From NCBI RefSeq assembly GCF_000814675.1, contig NZ_JWIG01000021.1, forward strand, positions 186,001 through 250,000: a DNA stretch of 64,000 nt. Direction: 5' to 3'. Below, piece after piece: positions 38,202 through 46,700 of the stretch (position 1 is its first letter; each line of letters begins with the position of its first letter). The translations under genes were made by a program, and so were the position numbers. Below the pieces are notes generated by a model. The model saw only the letters and a list, made by a program, of their open reading frames with translations. It was not told the origin of the DNA and made no database searches. Source of the stretch: Pseudoalteromonas distincta (GTDB taxonomy: Bacteria > Pseudomonadota > Gammaproteobacteria > Enterobacterales > Alteromonadaceae).

Positions 38202-39247
38202 TCGTTTACATCCTTTTTCTTACTTCCATGCCCAAGTAGCTTTTTAACCTCGCGGTCAAAGTCAGATTCTATTTTTTGTTGTTTGTTAAATTGCTCATAA
38301 GCTTCATGGGCTTTTTGCTCAGCCGCCTTGCGGGTTACATTGCCATAGCCTTCTAACACTTGGTACTCATTAAAGGCTAAAAACTTATTCACACTTTCAG
38401 CGAAGGCTTCCATGGTAAAAGTATTACGGCGTTCAATAATACCTTCTATGTAATCAAAAAATGCTGACACAGCGCGTTCGAGCTTTTTAATTTCATCTTC
38501 TGCCAGATAGTTTTTCGCAACCGTAGTGTCTGATTTAAGTATCCGCCCCTCAGGTGCATTTTTATAAGTTGTCATACCCATTAATGGCTGACTGGCATCG
38601 GCTTTAAGTGCAATAATTTCAGCCGCAGTATGGCCGGTAATCGCAAAGTGAAACTTGTCTTGCACGTGGGCGTAAAATAAACGCGTAGTTTCTGATTTTG
38701 CATCGTAATCAATACTGCATTCAGCAAAAATATCGGTGATCTGCTGATAAATGCGTCGTTCACTGGCACGAATAGAGCGAACACGCTCTAGCAGTTCTTT
38801 AAAATAATCTTTACCAAATAAACGGCCATTCTTGAGGCGCTCATCATCCATGGCAAAGCCTTTGATGATGTAGTCTTTAATCAACTGTGTTGCCCAAATT
38901 CTAAACTGTGTGGCTTGCGCTGAATTAACCCGATAACCAACCGAAATAACGGCATCTAGGTTGTAGTACTTCACTGGCTTTGTTTGAGTCTTATCAGCAA
39001 TAGCACCATGTGCAGTGGTATTTTCCAAAATGGAAATAACCAGTTCTTCTTGTAATTCGCCACTTTCAAAAATATTTTTCAAATGCTTAGAAATAGCAGG
39101 CACACCCACACCAAATAATTCAGCAATACGCTTTTGGGTCAGCCAAATGGTTTCGCCACTGAGTAATACTTCTACTTTCACATCACCGTTAGGCGCGGTG
39201 TAAAGTAAAAATTCAGAAGTTTGATCTTGTAGGCTGATGTTAGGCAT
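38198..39247 (-). CDS. RhuM family protein
   Basis: RhuM-type proteins were first described in a Salmonella pathogenicity island and are common within or beside type I restriction loci. Their biochemical role is not established. The 349-residue protein has an N-terminal winged-HTH-like part ([34 protein letters not shown]) and the family core [18 protein letters not shown], followed by [20 protein letters not shown]. The helical C-terminus ends in a charged tail. The start at 39247 has GGAG nearby and overlaps the end of the prrC-like gene by eight bases. It lies inside the hsd operon between prrC and hsdR. Confidence 0.9.
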   Translation of the reverse strand: MPNISLQDQTSEFLLYTAPNGDVKVEVLLSGETIWLTQKRIAELFGVGVPAISKHLKNIFESGELQEELVISILENTTAHGAIADKTQTKPVKYYNLDAVISVGYRVNSAQATQFRIWATQLIKDYIIKGFAMDDERLKNGRLFGKDYFKELLERVRSIRASERRIYQQITDIFAECSIDYDAKSETTRLFYAHVQDKFHFAITGHTAAEIIALKADASQPLMGMTTYKNAPEGRILKSDTTVAKNYLAEDEIKKLERAVSAFFDYIEGIIERRNTFTMEAFAESVNKFLAFNEYQVLEGYGNVTRKAAEQKAHEAYEQFNKQQKIESDFDREVKKLLGHGSKKKDVNE

Positions 39248-40370
39248 TGGCTTCTCCTTGCAGTTTGAAACCATAGTTATTTAATAAATGTTCAAGTAGA
39301 AACTTAACAATCTGCTTCTCAGGTTCGGTAGGTTCTGCAACTTCTTCGTTTGATAATGAACGATGACTATAAAAGTGCATCACTCGTTTGGCGTATAGCT
39401 CGCGGCTTTCGGGTAATAACGCTGTCCAATCTGCGTACCCCAAAAATGCTGCGACTTTCTCATAAAGGTTGCGCAGCAAATTGAAGTGGAAACGCTGTAT
39501 TTCATTGTTCGTAATAGCTTGTTCAATCAATTGCTTGATATACAAGTGATATGAAAAACTGGTATTCGCGCCACCTTTTTTTTCTTTTAGATCAAAGGTC
39601 CCATCTTCAAATCGTTGCAATAAGTAACAAATTTTCGCATTAAGCTCATTGTGTAACACATTGTAAAATAGTGGATTATGTGTCGATATGATAAATTTAA
39701 GCTTCTCAGATTTGCTTAACTTGATTAGTTCCGCCAAATTAACTGCAAGTTCAATTAAATGGTTTTCATCTAATGAGCTGACGGGGTCATCAATGAACAC
39801 ATATTCTAGCTGATTGAAGCTCTCATCATCCTCTTCATCAGGGTTATTCATGACCCTAACAACTTGCTCTAGAAGCCCATGAAAAATACTCCAGACAAAG
39901 TTACTTTCTTCGCCCTTAGATATTTTTACATTCTGTGCCCTTTCAGCATTTCCTCGCTCAAATGAAAACGTTACTTGAGTAAAGTCTTCATTAAAGTGAG
40001 GCGTCAACTTATCGTTGCTATAACGCTGAAACAACCTGGTGATGTTAGCCTCTTGACCTTGTACTTTTAATATCCAATCGATAAACGTATTGGGTTGGAT
40101 TTTTAACTTAGGTTCTGCATCTGCATCTAAGTCGTTATCCCAGTAAAACAAGTCTTCTGTAAACGCGTTGTAATATAAAATCTTGTGGCGCGACAGAGGC
40201 GCTTGCTCTGCATCAATAAGCGCATCTTGCCCATCGTCTTTCGGCGCAATGATCTCTTTAAATTCACGCGACAAACGCGTTTTACCTGTGCCGTTAAAGG
40301 CATAGATCAACTGCACCTTTTTGTCGGACGCTTGCAACAACTCTGCTATTTCCGTTAGCGTTTTACTCAT
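39240..40370 (-). CDS. prrC: PrrC-type anticodon nuclease
   Basis: PrrC is held silent by a type IC restriction complex and, when phage disable that enzyme, cuts tRNA-Lys in the anticodon loop. The 376-residue protein has the ABC-like ATPase core: Walker A AFNGTGKTRLS, the diagnostic LYYNAFTEDLFYWDND, a KGEESNF signature, Walker B VFIDDPVSSLDENH and the switch histidine in STHNPLFYN. In the C-terminal nuclease part, R and E occur as RNLYE and a histidine (HFYSH) lies 36 residues after the arginine. That is the same spacing as the R320-E324-H356 triad of E. coli PrrC. The gene sits between hsdS and hsdR, as in the prr locus, and starts at the last base of hsdS. Confidence 0.93.
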   Translation of the reverse strand: MSKTLTEIAELLQASDKKVQLIYAFNGTGKTRLSREFKEIIAPKDDGQDALIDAEQAPLSRHKILYYNAFTEDLFYWDNDLDADAEPKLKIQPNTFIDWILKVQGQEANITRLFQRYSNDKLTPHFNEDFTQVTFSFERGNAERAQNVKISKGEESNFVWSIFHGLLEQVVRVMNNPDEEDDESFNQLEYVFIDDPVSSLDENHLIELAVNLAELIKLSKSEKLKFIISTHNPLFYNVLHNELNAKICYLLQRFEDGTFDLKEKKGGANTSFSYHLYIKQLIEQAITNNEIQRFHFNLLRNLYEKVAAFLGYADWTALLPESRELYAKRVMHFYSHRSLSNEEVAEPTEPEKQIVKFLLEHLLNNYGFKLQGEANA

Positions 40371-41587
40371 TAAGCGGCCTCATCTGAATAAGATTTCGGG
40401 AAGCTCAACAACAGGTCACGATAATACTCGTATTGCTTTTGACGTAGCTCGATTTCGCGGGGGAGACCTTCGGTGATTGAGTTAGTTAGAGCGTCGAATT
40501 TATCGAGGATAGCGACAATGCGCTCTTGCTCCGTAATTGGAGGGAACGGAAGCTTTAAGTTCTGAAATGTACCCAAGTTTATATTGCTTTGTGCGCTCCC
40601 TTGACCTTTTTCTTCTAGCTGCGTTTTGATTGAGGATAGTAAATATTCAACGTAACTTGAGCTCGTTTCCTCAGGATTTGCAACGAAACCAATAACACTA
40701 TCAGGAAAACATGCATCAAAGCCCAAAATAGATGTTTCTGCAATATTCGCGGCGATAGTGATACATAGTGTGCCTTTAGGCCACAATTTACTCTGCTTTA
40801 AACCGAGTTCATTATAAGTTTGGCTGTACTCTTGAATAGTATGAGTTGCATTTCTGATATCACCCGTTTGAATAAAGGGTATATCACCTCCATACAAACT
40901 AGGATCATTTCTAGGTCGATGTTTAGATTTTCCTCGACCAAAATCTAAAGCGACTTCACCTAACGTCTTCCACTCAACTTCACCCTCTTCAAAACTCAAC
41001 AACTGGTCGCGGTAGTAGTTGTATTGTTTTTTCCGCATGTTAAGCTCGGCGGTCAGCTCGGCGGTCAGCTCGGCGGTCATGGCGGTAAATGCGTCCAGAA
41101 TGCGCACTATTTCAGCTTGTATTGCCAGCGATTTTTCTTGGTTATTTGGGCATGGGATGGGTATTTCCAGCCCTTTTAAACTACCAGCATTCAGTGCGGG
41201 TATGCCATCAAATGTGCACAGCGATTGAATAGCAGATTGCATTTGATGTAAGAGGTGATAAAGATATCTTACTTCAAGGTTCGCACTATCTTTGATAGTT
41301 ACAGAATAATTTAGATTCCCTCTAAAATACTTTCCTTCTTGCCATGTAATTGAACCAACACCGGCCCCTCGGGTAGTTATTCCAATAGGGTCATTGTCAG
41401 TATTCCATTTATCGATAAATCCTAAAGGCTCCTTGCCACTATTTATCACAGGATATTTGCCTGGATTAGTTGATATGGCTTGTTTGCTTACTGCTTGCCC
41501 TGTTTTGATTAACGTCACGTCGCCAAGTGCAATCCACTCTAAGATTTCTCCATCCAGTAGCTTTTCTAAATAGTTCAAATGACTCAT
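40370..41587 (-). CDS. hsdS: type I restriction enzyme S (specificity) subunit
   Basis: DNA-recognition subunit shared by methylase and restriction complexes. It has two target-recognition domains (about residues 10-150 and 205-350), each followed by a conserved helical spacer ending in [15 protein letters not shown] and [15 protein letters not shown]. The central spacer holds TAEL three times. In EcoR124I and EcoR124II the number of TAEL repeats (two or three) sets the gap in the bipartite target (N6 or N7), so a longer gap is expected here. The target bases cannot be read from the sequence. It overlaps hsdM by four bases. Confidence 0.95.
   Translation of the reverse strand: MSHLNYLEKLLDGEILEWIALGDVTLIKTGQAVSKQAISTNPGKYPVINSGKEPLGFIDKWNTDNDPIGITTRGAGVGSITWQEGKYFRGNLNYSVTIKDSANLEVRYLYHLLHQMQSAIQSLCTFDGIPALNAGSLKGLEIPIPCPNNQEKSLAIQAEIVRILDAFTAMTAELTAELTAELNMRKKQYNYYRDQLLSFEEGEVEWKTLGEVALDFGRGKSKHRPRNDPSLYGGDIPFIQTGDIRNATHTIQEYSQTYNELGLKQSKLWPKGTLCITIAANIAETSILGFDACFPDSVIGFVANPEETSSSYVEYLLSSIKTQLEEKGQGSAQSNINLGTFQNLKLPFPPITEQERIVAILDKFDALTNSITEGLPREIELRQKQYEYYRDLLLSFPKSYSDEAA
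41043..41078 (-). repeat. three 12-bp tandem repeats in hsdS (TAEL x3)
   Basis: AGCTCGGCGGTC occurs three times without a break. On the coding strand this gives three TAEL units in the helical spacer between the two recognition domains. Slippage or unequal crossing-over would add or remove four residues and change target spacing. Confidence 0.93.
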
Positions 41588-43149
41588 GCTTCAAGCTCCT
41601 CACCTTCAATCTCTGCAACAATGGCGTCAATATCACTGCGAAGCGCGTCGATTTTAGCGACGGTGGTTTTAAGTTCGGCATTGAGCTCTGTAATGTCCAC
41701 TAGCTCGCGGTTGTCTTTCGCTTCCACATAACTGCTTACCGAGAGATTGTAGGTATTGCCTGCGATAACATCCAAATCAACCGATTTAGCAAAGTGATCC
41801 ACATTCTCTTTGCTGGCAAACACTTTCATGATGTCTTCAATGTGCTGATTAGTGATAACGTTGGTATTGGTTTCTTTTTTAAAGTAAGCCTCGCCACTGG
41901 CGTCAATGAACTGGGTGGTGGTGTCGGTTTTGTGCTTAGACAGCACCAAAATATTCACGGCAATGGTGGTGCCAAAGAACAGGTTAGGTGCCAGTGAAAT
42001 AACGGTTTCAACATAGTTGTTATCAACCAAGTATTGGCGAATTTTTTGCTCAGCACCGCCGCGGTAAAAAATACCGGGAAAGCAAACAATCGCCGCACGG
42101 CCTTTGCTTGACAGGTAACTGAGCGCATGCAGCACAAAGGCAAAGTCGGCTTTTGATTTAGGCGCTAATACGCCAGCGGGCGCAAAGCGGTCATCGTTGA
42201 TTAAGGTTGGGTCGTCGCTACCAATCCATTTCACCGAATAAGGCGGGTTAGAGACAATCGCATCAAACGGTTTGTCATCCAAAAAGTGCGGTTCGGTTAA
42301 AGTGTCACCCAACTGAATATTAAACTTGTCGTAGTTAATGTTATGTAAAAACATGTTCATACGCGCCAAGTTGTAGGTGGTGTGGTTGAGCTCTTGACCA
42401 AAAAAACCATCTTCAATGATATGCGCATCAAAATGCTTTTTGGCTTGTAGCAGCAACGAACCAGAACCCGCCGCAGGATCATAGATTTTATTCACACTGG
42501 TTTGGCCATGCATGGCGAGCTGCGCGATCAGTTTTGAAACGTGCTGAGGCGTAAAAAATTCGCCACCTGATTTACCCGCATTGGCAGCATAGTTTGAAAT
42601 AAGGAACTCGTAAGCATCACCAAACAGATCGTTTTCGTTGTCTTCAAATTGAGTGATGTTAAGTCCAGCTACGCCTTTTAATACCGCAGCAAGGCGTTTG
42701 TTTTTTGCCTCTACCGTATTACCCAGACGATTACTGGTGGTATCAAAATCCGCAAACAAGCCTTTGATGTCTTTTTCTGAATCATAGCCGTTGGCTGAGT
42801 TTTCGATTGCAGCAAAAATAGCGGCCAAATCAGTATTTAAATTTTCGTTCTTGTGTGCGTTGGCCGCCACATTGCTAAACAGCTGGCTAGGGTAAAGAAA
42901 ATAGCCTTTGGTTTTAATGGCATCTTCTTTTGCAAACTTGATGTTTTCATCATCATCAGACATCGCCGCATAATTAACACTTTCATCACCGCCTGTGATG
43001 TAACTAACAAAGTTTTCACTGATAAAACGATAGAATAAAGTACCCAAAACGTACTGCTTGAAATCCCAACCATCTACTGAACCTCGCACATCGTTAGCAA
43101 TAGCCCATATTTGTCGTTGAAGCTCAGCACGTTGTTGGTTACTTGTCAT
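41584..43149 (-). CDS. hsdM: type I restriction enzyme M subunit (N6-adenine methylase)
   Basis: Adenine methyltransferase subunit. Two copies with one HsdS form the modification enzyme. The 521-residue protein is nearly the same length as EcoR124I HsdM (520). It shows the N-terminal helical domain ([22 protein letters not shown]), [17 protein letters not shown] motif [16 protein letters not shown] and catalytic motif [11 protein letters not shown]. It is the first gene of the hsdM-hsdS-prrC-rhuM-hsdR-darG operon, and its leader carries a 17-bp inverted repeat. Confidence 0.97.
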   Translation of the reverse strand: MTSNQQRAELQRQIWAIANDVRGSVDGWDFKQYVLGTLFYRFISENFVSYITGGDESVNYAAMSDDDENIKFAKEDAIKTKGYFLYPSQLFSNVAANAHKNENLNTDLAAIFAAIENSANGYDSEKDIKGLFADFDTTSNRLGNTVEAKNKRLAAVLKGVAGLNITQFEDNENDLFGDAYEFLISNYAANAGKSGGEFFTPQHVSKLIAQLAMHGQTSVNKIYDPAAGSGSLLLQAKKHFDAHIIEDGFFGQELNHTTYNLARMNMFLHNINYDKFNIQLGDTLTEPHFLDDKPFDAIVSNPPYSVKWIGSDDPTLINDDRFAPAGVLAPKSKADFAFVLHALSYLSSKGRAAIVCFPGIFYRGGAEQKIRQYLVDNNYVETVISLAPNLFFGTTIAVNILVLSKHKTDTTTQFIDASGEAYFKKETNTNVITNQHIEDIMKVFASKENVDHFAKSVDLDVIAGNTYNLSVSSYVEAKDNRELVDITELNAELKTTVAKIDALRSDIDAIVAEIEGEELEA

Positions 43150-43197
43150 TTCTTTATTCCCGTAAAGTACGTTATTTAATATTAAGCCGCATATTCT

Positions 43198-43239
43198 AGT
43201 AAGTGAGATAAAGCTCGTATTGGCTTTATCTCACTTACT
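43198..43239. promoter_or_regulatory. 17-bp perfect inverted repeat upstream of hsdM
   Basis: AGTAAGTGAGATAAAGC and its exact complement lie around an 8-base loop, 50-90 bases before hsdM and 75 bases past the AlpA-like gene. There is no T-run, so it is either a weak terminator for the AlpA gene, a leader hairpin, or an operator for a repressor of the restriction operon. Confidence 0.6.
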
Positions 43240-43314
43240 TATCATCCAAATAATACTACCACAAATTCTATATTATCAATCTGCTGCTTCACTTTATAAA
43301 TAGTTTTACTATCC

Positions 43315-43497
43315 TTACGCTTCCCTTTCACCAATTCTGTCCATTATCCAATCATCTACTTCTGATTCAAGCCAGGCTACAGATTTTGCACCTAACGATA
43401 CTTGCTTAGGAAATGTGCCTTTAGTCATAAACTCATAAATTGTTGAGCGGCCAAGTGATGTTTTTTCGATTACTTCTTTTAATTTGATTAAACGCAT
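43315..43497 (-). CDS. AlpA-type excisionase/transcription regulator
   Basis: A 60-residue MerR-like winged-helix protein of the AlpA family (LIKLKEVIEKTSLGRSTIYEFMTKG, then FPKQVSLG, then VAWLESEVDDWI). AlpA proteins of P4-like elements activate the integrase gene or act as excisionases. A GGAGAAATTTC ribosome binding site precedes the ATG at 43497. It is divergent from radC-like and lies upstream of the hsd operon, which it could also regulate. Confidence 0.9.
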   Translation of the reverse strand: MRLIKLKEVIEKTSLGRSTIYEFMTKGTFPKQVSLGAKSVAWLESEVDDWIMDRIGEREA

Positions 43498-43621
43498 GAA
43501 ATTTCTCCGGTTGGTTATTAGTTCATAACCTTTCCGGGGTTAGTATTTTTTTATGCCCTCAAACAAAAAACTTACACATATACATCACTAACTTGCATGA
43601 ACCACTTAAGAGGAATTTACA

Positions 43622-44095
43622 ATGCAAGGTCAACAGTCGTTATATGAATTTAAACACCCCGTAAATGATGAGCAAATACTTGAAGCTGCTGCATACATAA
43701 TCGCTAAGAAGCAGTTTAGAGATGGCGTTTTAAATAGCCCTAATGATTGCGAAGAGTACTTAAAACATAAACTCGCAATACATGAACATGAAGTATTTGC
43801 CGTCCTGTTTTTAGATAGCCAGAACCGCATACTGGAGTTTAAAGAGCTATTTAGAGGCACTATTAACGCTGCTAGCGTTTATCCTAGAGAAGTTGTTAAA
43901 GAGGTGCTGGAGCTTAATGCTGCATCCGTTATATTGGCGCATAACCACCCTTCAGGCATTACTACCCCATCTCAAGCGGACAAGCTGATTACTACCAAAT
44001 TACAGCAAGCTTTAAACCTAATTGATGTATCTGTGCTTGATCACATCATCATTGGCGAAAGCACGTATTCATTTGCTGAACATGGATTAATTTAA
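43622..44095 (+). CDS. RadC-like JAB domain protein of mobile elements
   Basis: RadC/UPF0758 family with the MPN/JAB metal-binding motif: E near residue 60 and H-x-H in ILAHNHPSGITTPSQAD. The 157-residue form lacks the N-terminal helix-hairpin-helix part of chromosomal RadC. This is the version usually found on islands, where it may help recombination or act as an anti-defence protein; neither is proven. It is the first of three closely spaced plus-strand genes, and AAGAGGAA precedes the start. Confidence 0.9.
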   Translation: MQGQQSLYEFKHPVNDEQILEAAAYIIAKKQFRDGVLNSPNDCEEYLKHKLAIHEHEVFAVLFLDSQNRILEFKELFRGTINAASVYPREVVKEVLELNAASVILAHNHPSGITTPSQADKLITTKLQQALNLIDVSVLDHIIIGESTYSFAEHGLI

Positions 44096-44107
44096 AAGGG
44101 ATTAGAT

Positions 44108-44527
44108 ATGGCGTTAAAAATAGAGCAAGTATCAGGCTTAAAAGTGCCTGACTCTTTTATTAGTGTGATTGTAAGTGCAATTACTAATCGAAGTGATTTT
44201 GTAGGGGAAGCCAAGGCGGTGACGCTTAACTTTAGAGATCCAGATTACAGCCCTGAAGCTGGAGGCTTTCACTCTGTAGAGGTTAAGTTAGAAAAGCAGG
44301 CCACCAGCTGGCAGCTTGTTTATATTACTGACTTTTCGTATCAGGGCCGTTATACCCCTGAACTGATAAAAGAAATTGATGTGTGCTTTAGCATTAAGCA
44401 GGTTTATCACTTTTTAGCTGGTTGGTTGAATGCTAGGGAAGGTGAAGAGTTGTTAGCCTTGTTTATTTCAAACTTTGTTGAGTACTACAACACAGGTTGT
44501 TATCAGGTTATGGTTACAACTGAATAA
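44108..44527 (+). CDS. DUF2787 family protein
   Basis: A 139-residue soluble protein of the DUF2787 family, found almost only on mobile elements of Vibrio, Shewanella and Pseudoalteromonas. Motifs include LNFRDPDYSPEAGGFHSVEVKL and ITDFSYQG. The function is unknown. It lies 12 bases after the radC-like gene and 12 bases before the small recombinase gene, and all three probably form an operon. Confidence 0.85.
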   Translation: MALKIEQVSGLKVPDSFISVIVSAITNRSDFVGEAKAVTLNFRDPDYSPEAGGFHSVEVKLEKQATSWQLVYITDFSYQGRYTPELIKEIDVCFSIKQVYHFLAGWLNAREGEELLALFISNFVEYYNTGCYQVMVTTE

Positions 44528-44539
44528 AGGGAGGTTTTT

Positions 44540-45100
44540 ATGGCTGAAGTACAAGCAGTTAAAAATCTTGATACAGTAAGGCTCGTTAGCTATTTACTAG
44601 AAAAGCGCTGCTCAAGGCAAATGAGTCAAATATGGAATATTGGCTTAAATCTCGCGCTTAGAATATCTGACTTACTTGCAGTGAAGTTCACTGACATAAA
44701 CAACGATAGGTTAATTATTTACGAGTCAAAGACCTCGAAATTAGCTGAAATAAAGCTAAATGATAAGGCGCTTACCTTAATCAACGAAATTAAGCTTACT
44801 CATCCACACCACATCTACTTATTTCAATCATACCGAAATCAACAAGCAATTAACTCAAAGCCTAAACCACTATCGCGTAGAGCGGTTACTAAAGCATTTG
44901 CGCTAGTTGGTGAAGAACTAAATATTCATTTAGGTACTCACTCAATGCGTAAAACACGCGGTTATCACTTGTATCAGAAAACCCACGACATCGCCCGAGT
45001 AATGAAAATGCTTCGCCATAGCTCCGAAGCAACAACACTTCGTTATATAGGCATAACACAGGAGGAAATAGACAAAGACTTTGAAGAACTAGAGCTATAA
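44540..45100 (+). CDS. small tyrosine recombinase
   Basis: Catalytic-domain-only tyrosine recombinase (186 residues) without the usual N-terminal core-binding domain. Active-site residues are visible: Arg in LALRISDLLAV, Lys in ESKTSKLAEI, His-x-x-Arg in HSMRKTRGY, His in MLRHSSEATTLRYI and the nucleophile Tyr in LRYIGIT. GGGAGG precedes the start. It is distinct from the P4-type integrase at the island end and probably belongs to an older element nested in the island, together with the radC-like and DUF2787 genes. Confidence 0.9.
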   Translation: MAEVQAVKNLDTVRLVSYLLEKRCSRQMSQIWNIGLNLALRISDLLAVKFTDINNDRLIIYESKTSKLAEIKLNDKALTLINEIKLTHPHHIYLFQSYRNQQAINSKPKPLSRRAVTKAFALVGEELNIHLGTHSMRKTRGYHLYQKTHDIARVMKMLRHSSEATTLRYIGITQEEIDKDFEELEL

Positions 45101-45153
45101 CCCTTATTAGCGTCATTCTGGCGCTTGTTTTACTTAACTAAAAGGAAGGTATT

Positions 45154-45393
45154 ATGTCTTTAGATAAAGCTGTTTCGTGCGGCTTGGTTGGTAATGAGCT
45201 ATCTAAACAGATAACTGGCAGTATTGATGCTAGCGTAAGCAGAACAGCTGTGGCTATAGGCTCCGGTGCAGCCGCTGGAGCGCTTACATCTGGCGCAATA
45301 GTAATTGGTGCAGGCGTTGCCTCTGCGCCTGTTACAATCCCTTTGGCGGTAGCTGGTGGATTAGTTGCTGGCATTGCTAGTTTGTTTGATTAG
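45154..45393 (+). CDS. small glycine/alanine-rich hydrophobic protein
   Basis: A 79-residue protein whose central ~50 residues are a glycine-zipper-like hydrophobic stretch (AIGSGAAAGALTSGAIVIGAG, then VTIPLAVAGGLVAGIASLF). AAAGGAAGG lies before the ATG, and a terminator follows directly. Candidates are a membrane protein, a class II bacteriocin-like peptide or a holin-like protein. No immunity gene is obvious and I do not recognise a family. Confidence 0.6.
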   Translation: MSLDKAVSCGLVGNELSKQITGSIDASVSRTAVAIGSGAAAGALTSGAIVIGAGVASAPVTIPLAVAGGLVAGIASLFD

Positions 45394-45401
45394 TTAAATA
45401 C

Positions 45402-45427
45402 GAGTGCTCAATATGAGCACTCTTTTA
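45402..45427 (+). terminator. intrinsic terminator
   Basis: GAGTGCTC-AATAT-GAGCACTC followed by TTTTAAAG, nine bases after the stop of the glycine-rich small protein gene. It ends the radC-like to small-protein gene run. Confidence 0.88.
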
Positions 45428-45567
45428 AAGTGTGATAACACCATTTATTTTTTAGGTTCTCATAATGGTATTATGAGAACTTGCCACCCCTTATATACTA
45501 AGGGTTTAAGCATATTTAGCTAGTTGAAGGTCTCAAAACACTGTTAAGTAGCTTAATGGGAAGTTGA

Positions 45568-46239
45568 TTACCTTCTGCTGCAACCAAAGTAATTATCTTT
45601 ACTACCAAAAGCTTTTGTATCAACTTTTGCAAAATAACTAACTCTAAAGAATAGCTGTTCAAAATCCTCTGCAAAGTTTTCACTGTTCCTATTAAGCCTG
45701 TATGTATGATTATCAGGAAATTCTAAACACTTACCCGCATCATAGGTTTCAATCCCTATAGACTTGGCCCAGGCCCTTATTATACGAGAAGCCATATTAT
45801 CACCATTACCTTGATAATTACCTAAACCATAATAAGTGTCTTTATTCAGAAAAATCGCAACATGATAATGGGGCATGCAAGAGCTATCTTGCTCTTTAAC
45901 CCATATGTATCTCAAACTACTATGGTGAGCATTACCGTTTCTTTTAATTTTATCTTTAATGTCACGCTTTATTTCTAGATCAAAATTCTTAAAAAAGCTT
46001 GATATATGTGATGTTTTTAAGCTTGCAACTTGATCAATAATCCCAAAGCTAACTGGAAATCTTAAATCGAACCTAATAGCTAAAGTCCTAGGGTGCTCAT
46101 TCAGGCTTTGAGTTAGAACCTGCTCAATAGATATTAAATAATTTTGTATCAAATCGCCCTTATTCCATACAGGAATATTTTTGTAGAAACCCCGTTTATT
46201 TATCACTAAGTTCCTATTAACTGGATGACGTATATTCAT
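45568..46239 (-). CDS. YagK/YfjJ-type (inovirus Gp2-like) Rep-related protein
   Basis: A 223-residue protein of the YagK/YfjJ C-terminal-domain family, annotated in prophages and satellites as inovirus Gp2-like. MPHYHVAIFL is an HUH-like histidine pair, and RVSYFAKVDTKAFGS holds tyrosine and lysine where Rep nucleases have the catalytic Tyr. RIIRAWAKSIGI is also typical. By analogy it may nick DNA to start rolling-circle replication of the excised island. It ends 140 bases from the preceding terminator. Confidence 0.8.
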   Translation of the reverse strand: MNIRHPVNRNLVINKRGFYKNIPVWNKGDLIQNYLISIEQVLTQSLNEHPRTLAIRFDLRFPVSFGIIDQVASLKTSHISSFFKNFDLEIKRDIKDKIKRNGNAHHSSLRYIWVKEQDSSCMPHYHVAIFLNKDTYYGLGNYQGNGDNMASRIIRAWAKSIGIETYDAGKCLEFPDNHTYRLNRNSENFAEDFEQLFFRVSYFAKVDTKAFGSKDNYFGCSRR

Positions 46240-46700
46240 TATTTTCCTCTTGATTTTAGTTAGTCACATAAGAGGTGTCTCCTTAGTAATTATTTATCCA
46301 TTATTGCTTTATATGTTTGACAAGGTAGTGCTGTGTATATATTACCTATACAGAAAAACAACCCATCAGATTTGTGTGGTATGAATCAAAAAACCATAGG
46401 CTGTTGAGTTGAATTTAACAGAAAGAAAAAAGAGAAAAGTAGTACCGATGTGGGATCAATTCATCTGCCTACAAAGCTTAATATTTGCTTTTTCAAAACT
46501 AGCATGCGATAGATCATAAAATAAAAACTAAGAAAATAAACACCAAAACATCTCTTACCCCAGTAAAAATAAGATCATACAAAGCATTTTAGTTACGTTT
46601 TTTTTACTATATATAGCTTTATTCTTTATGAATAAATCACTTATAAATTACGCTTTAGTTATGCTATAAATGAACTTCACTTGATAAGGAATTACAAAAA
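46240..46700. other. AT-rich intergenic region between divergent genes
   Basis: About 460 bases between the Rep-like gene (minus) and the 432-aa unknown gene (plus). It is very AT-rich. An inverted repeat TGTATA-N7-TATACA lies at about 46334-46353. This could be an operator or part of a replication origin for the Rep-like protein, but nothing decisive is visible. Confidence 0.35.

Noticed and set aside
35591..43073. Numerous 60-114 residue frames antisense or out of frame in the hsd genes
   Set aside because: They lie entirely within recognised, intact genes and have no ribosome binding sites or recognisable domains.
46334..46353. LexA-like site TGTATA...TATACA
   Set aside because: The spacing does not match CTGT-N8-ACAG; kept only as an unassigned inverted repeat.
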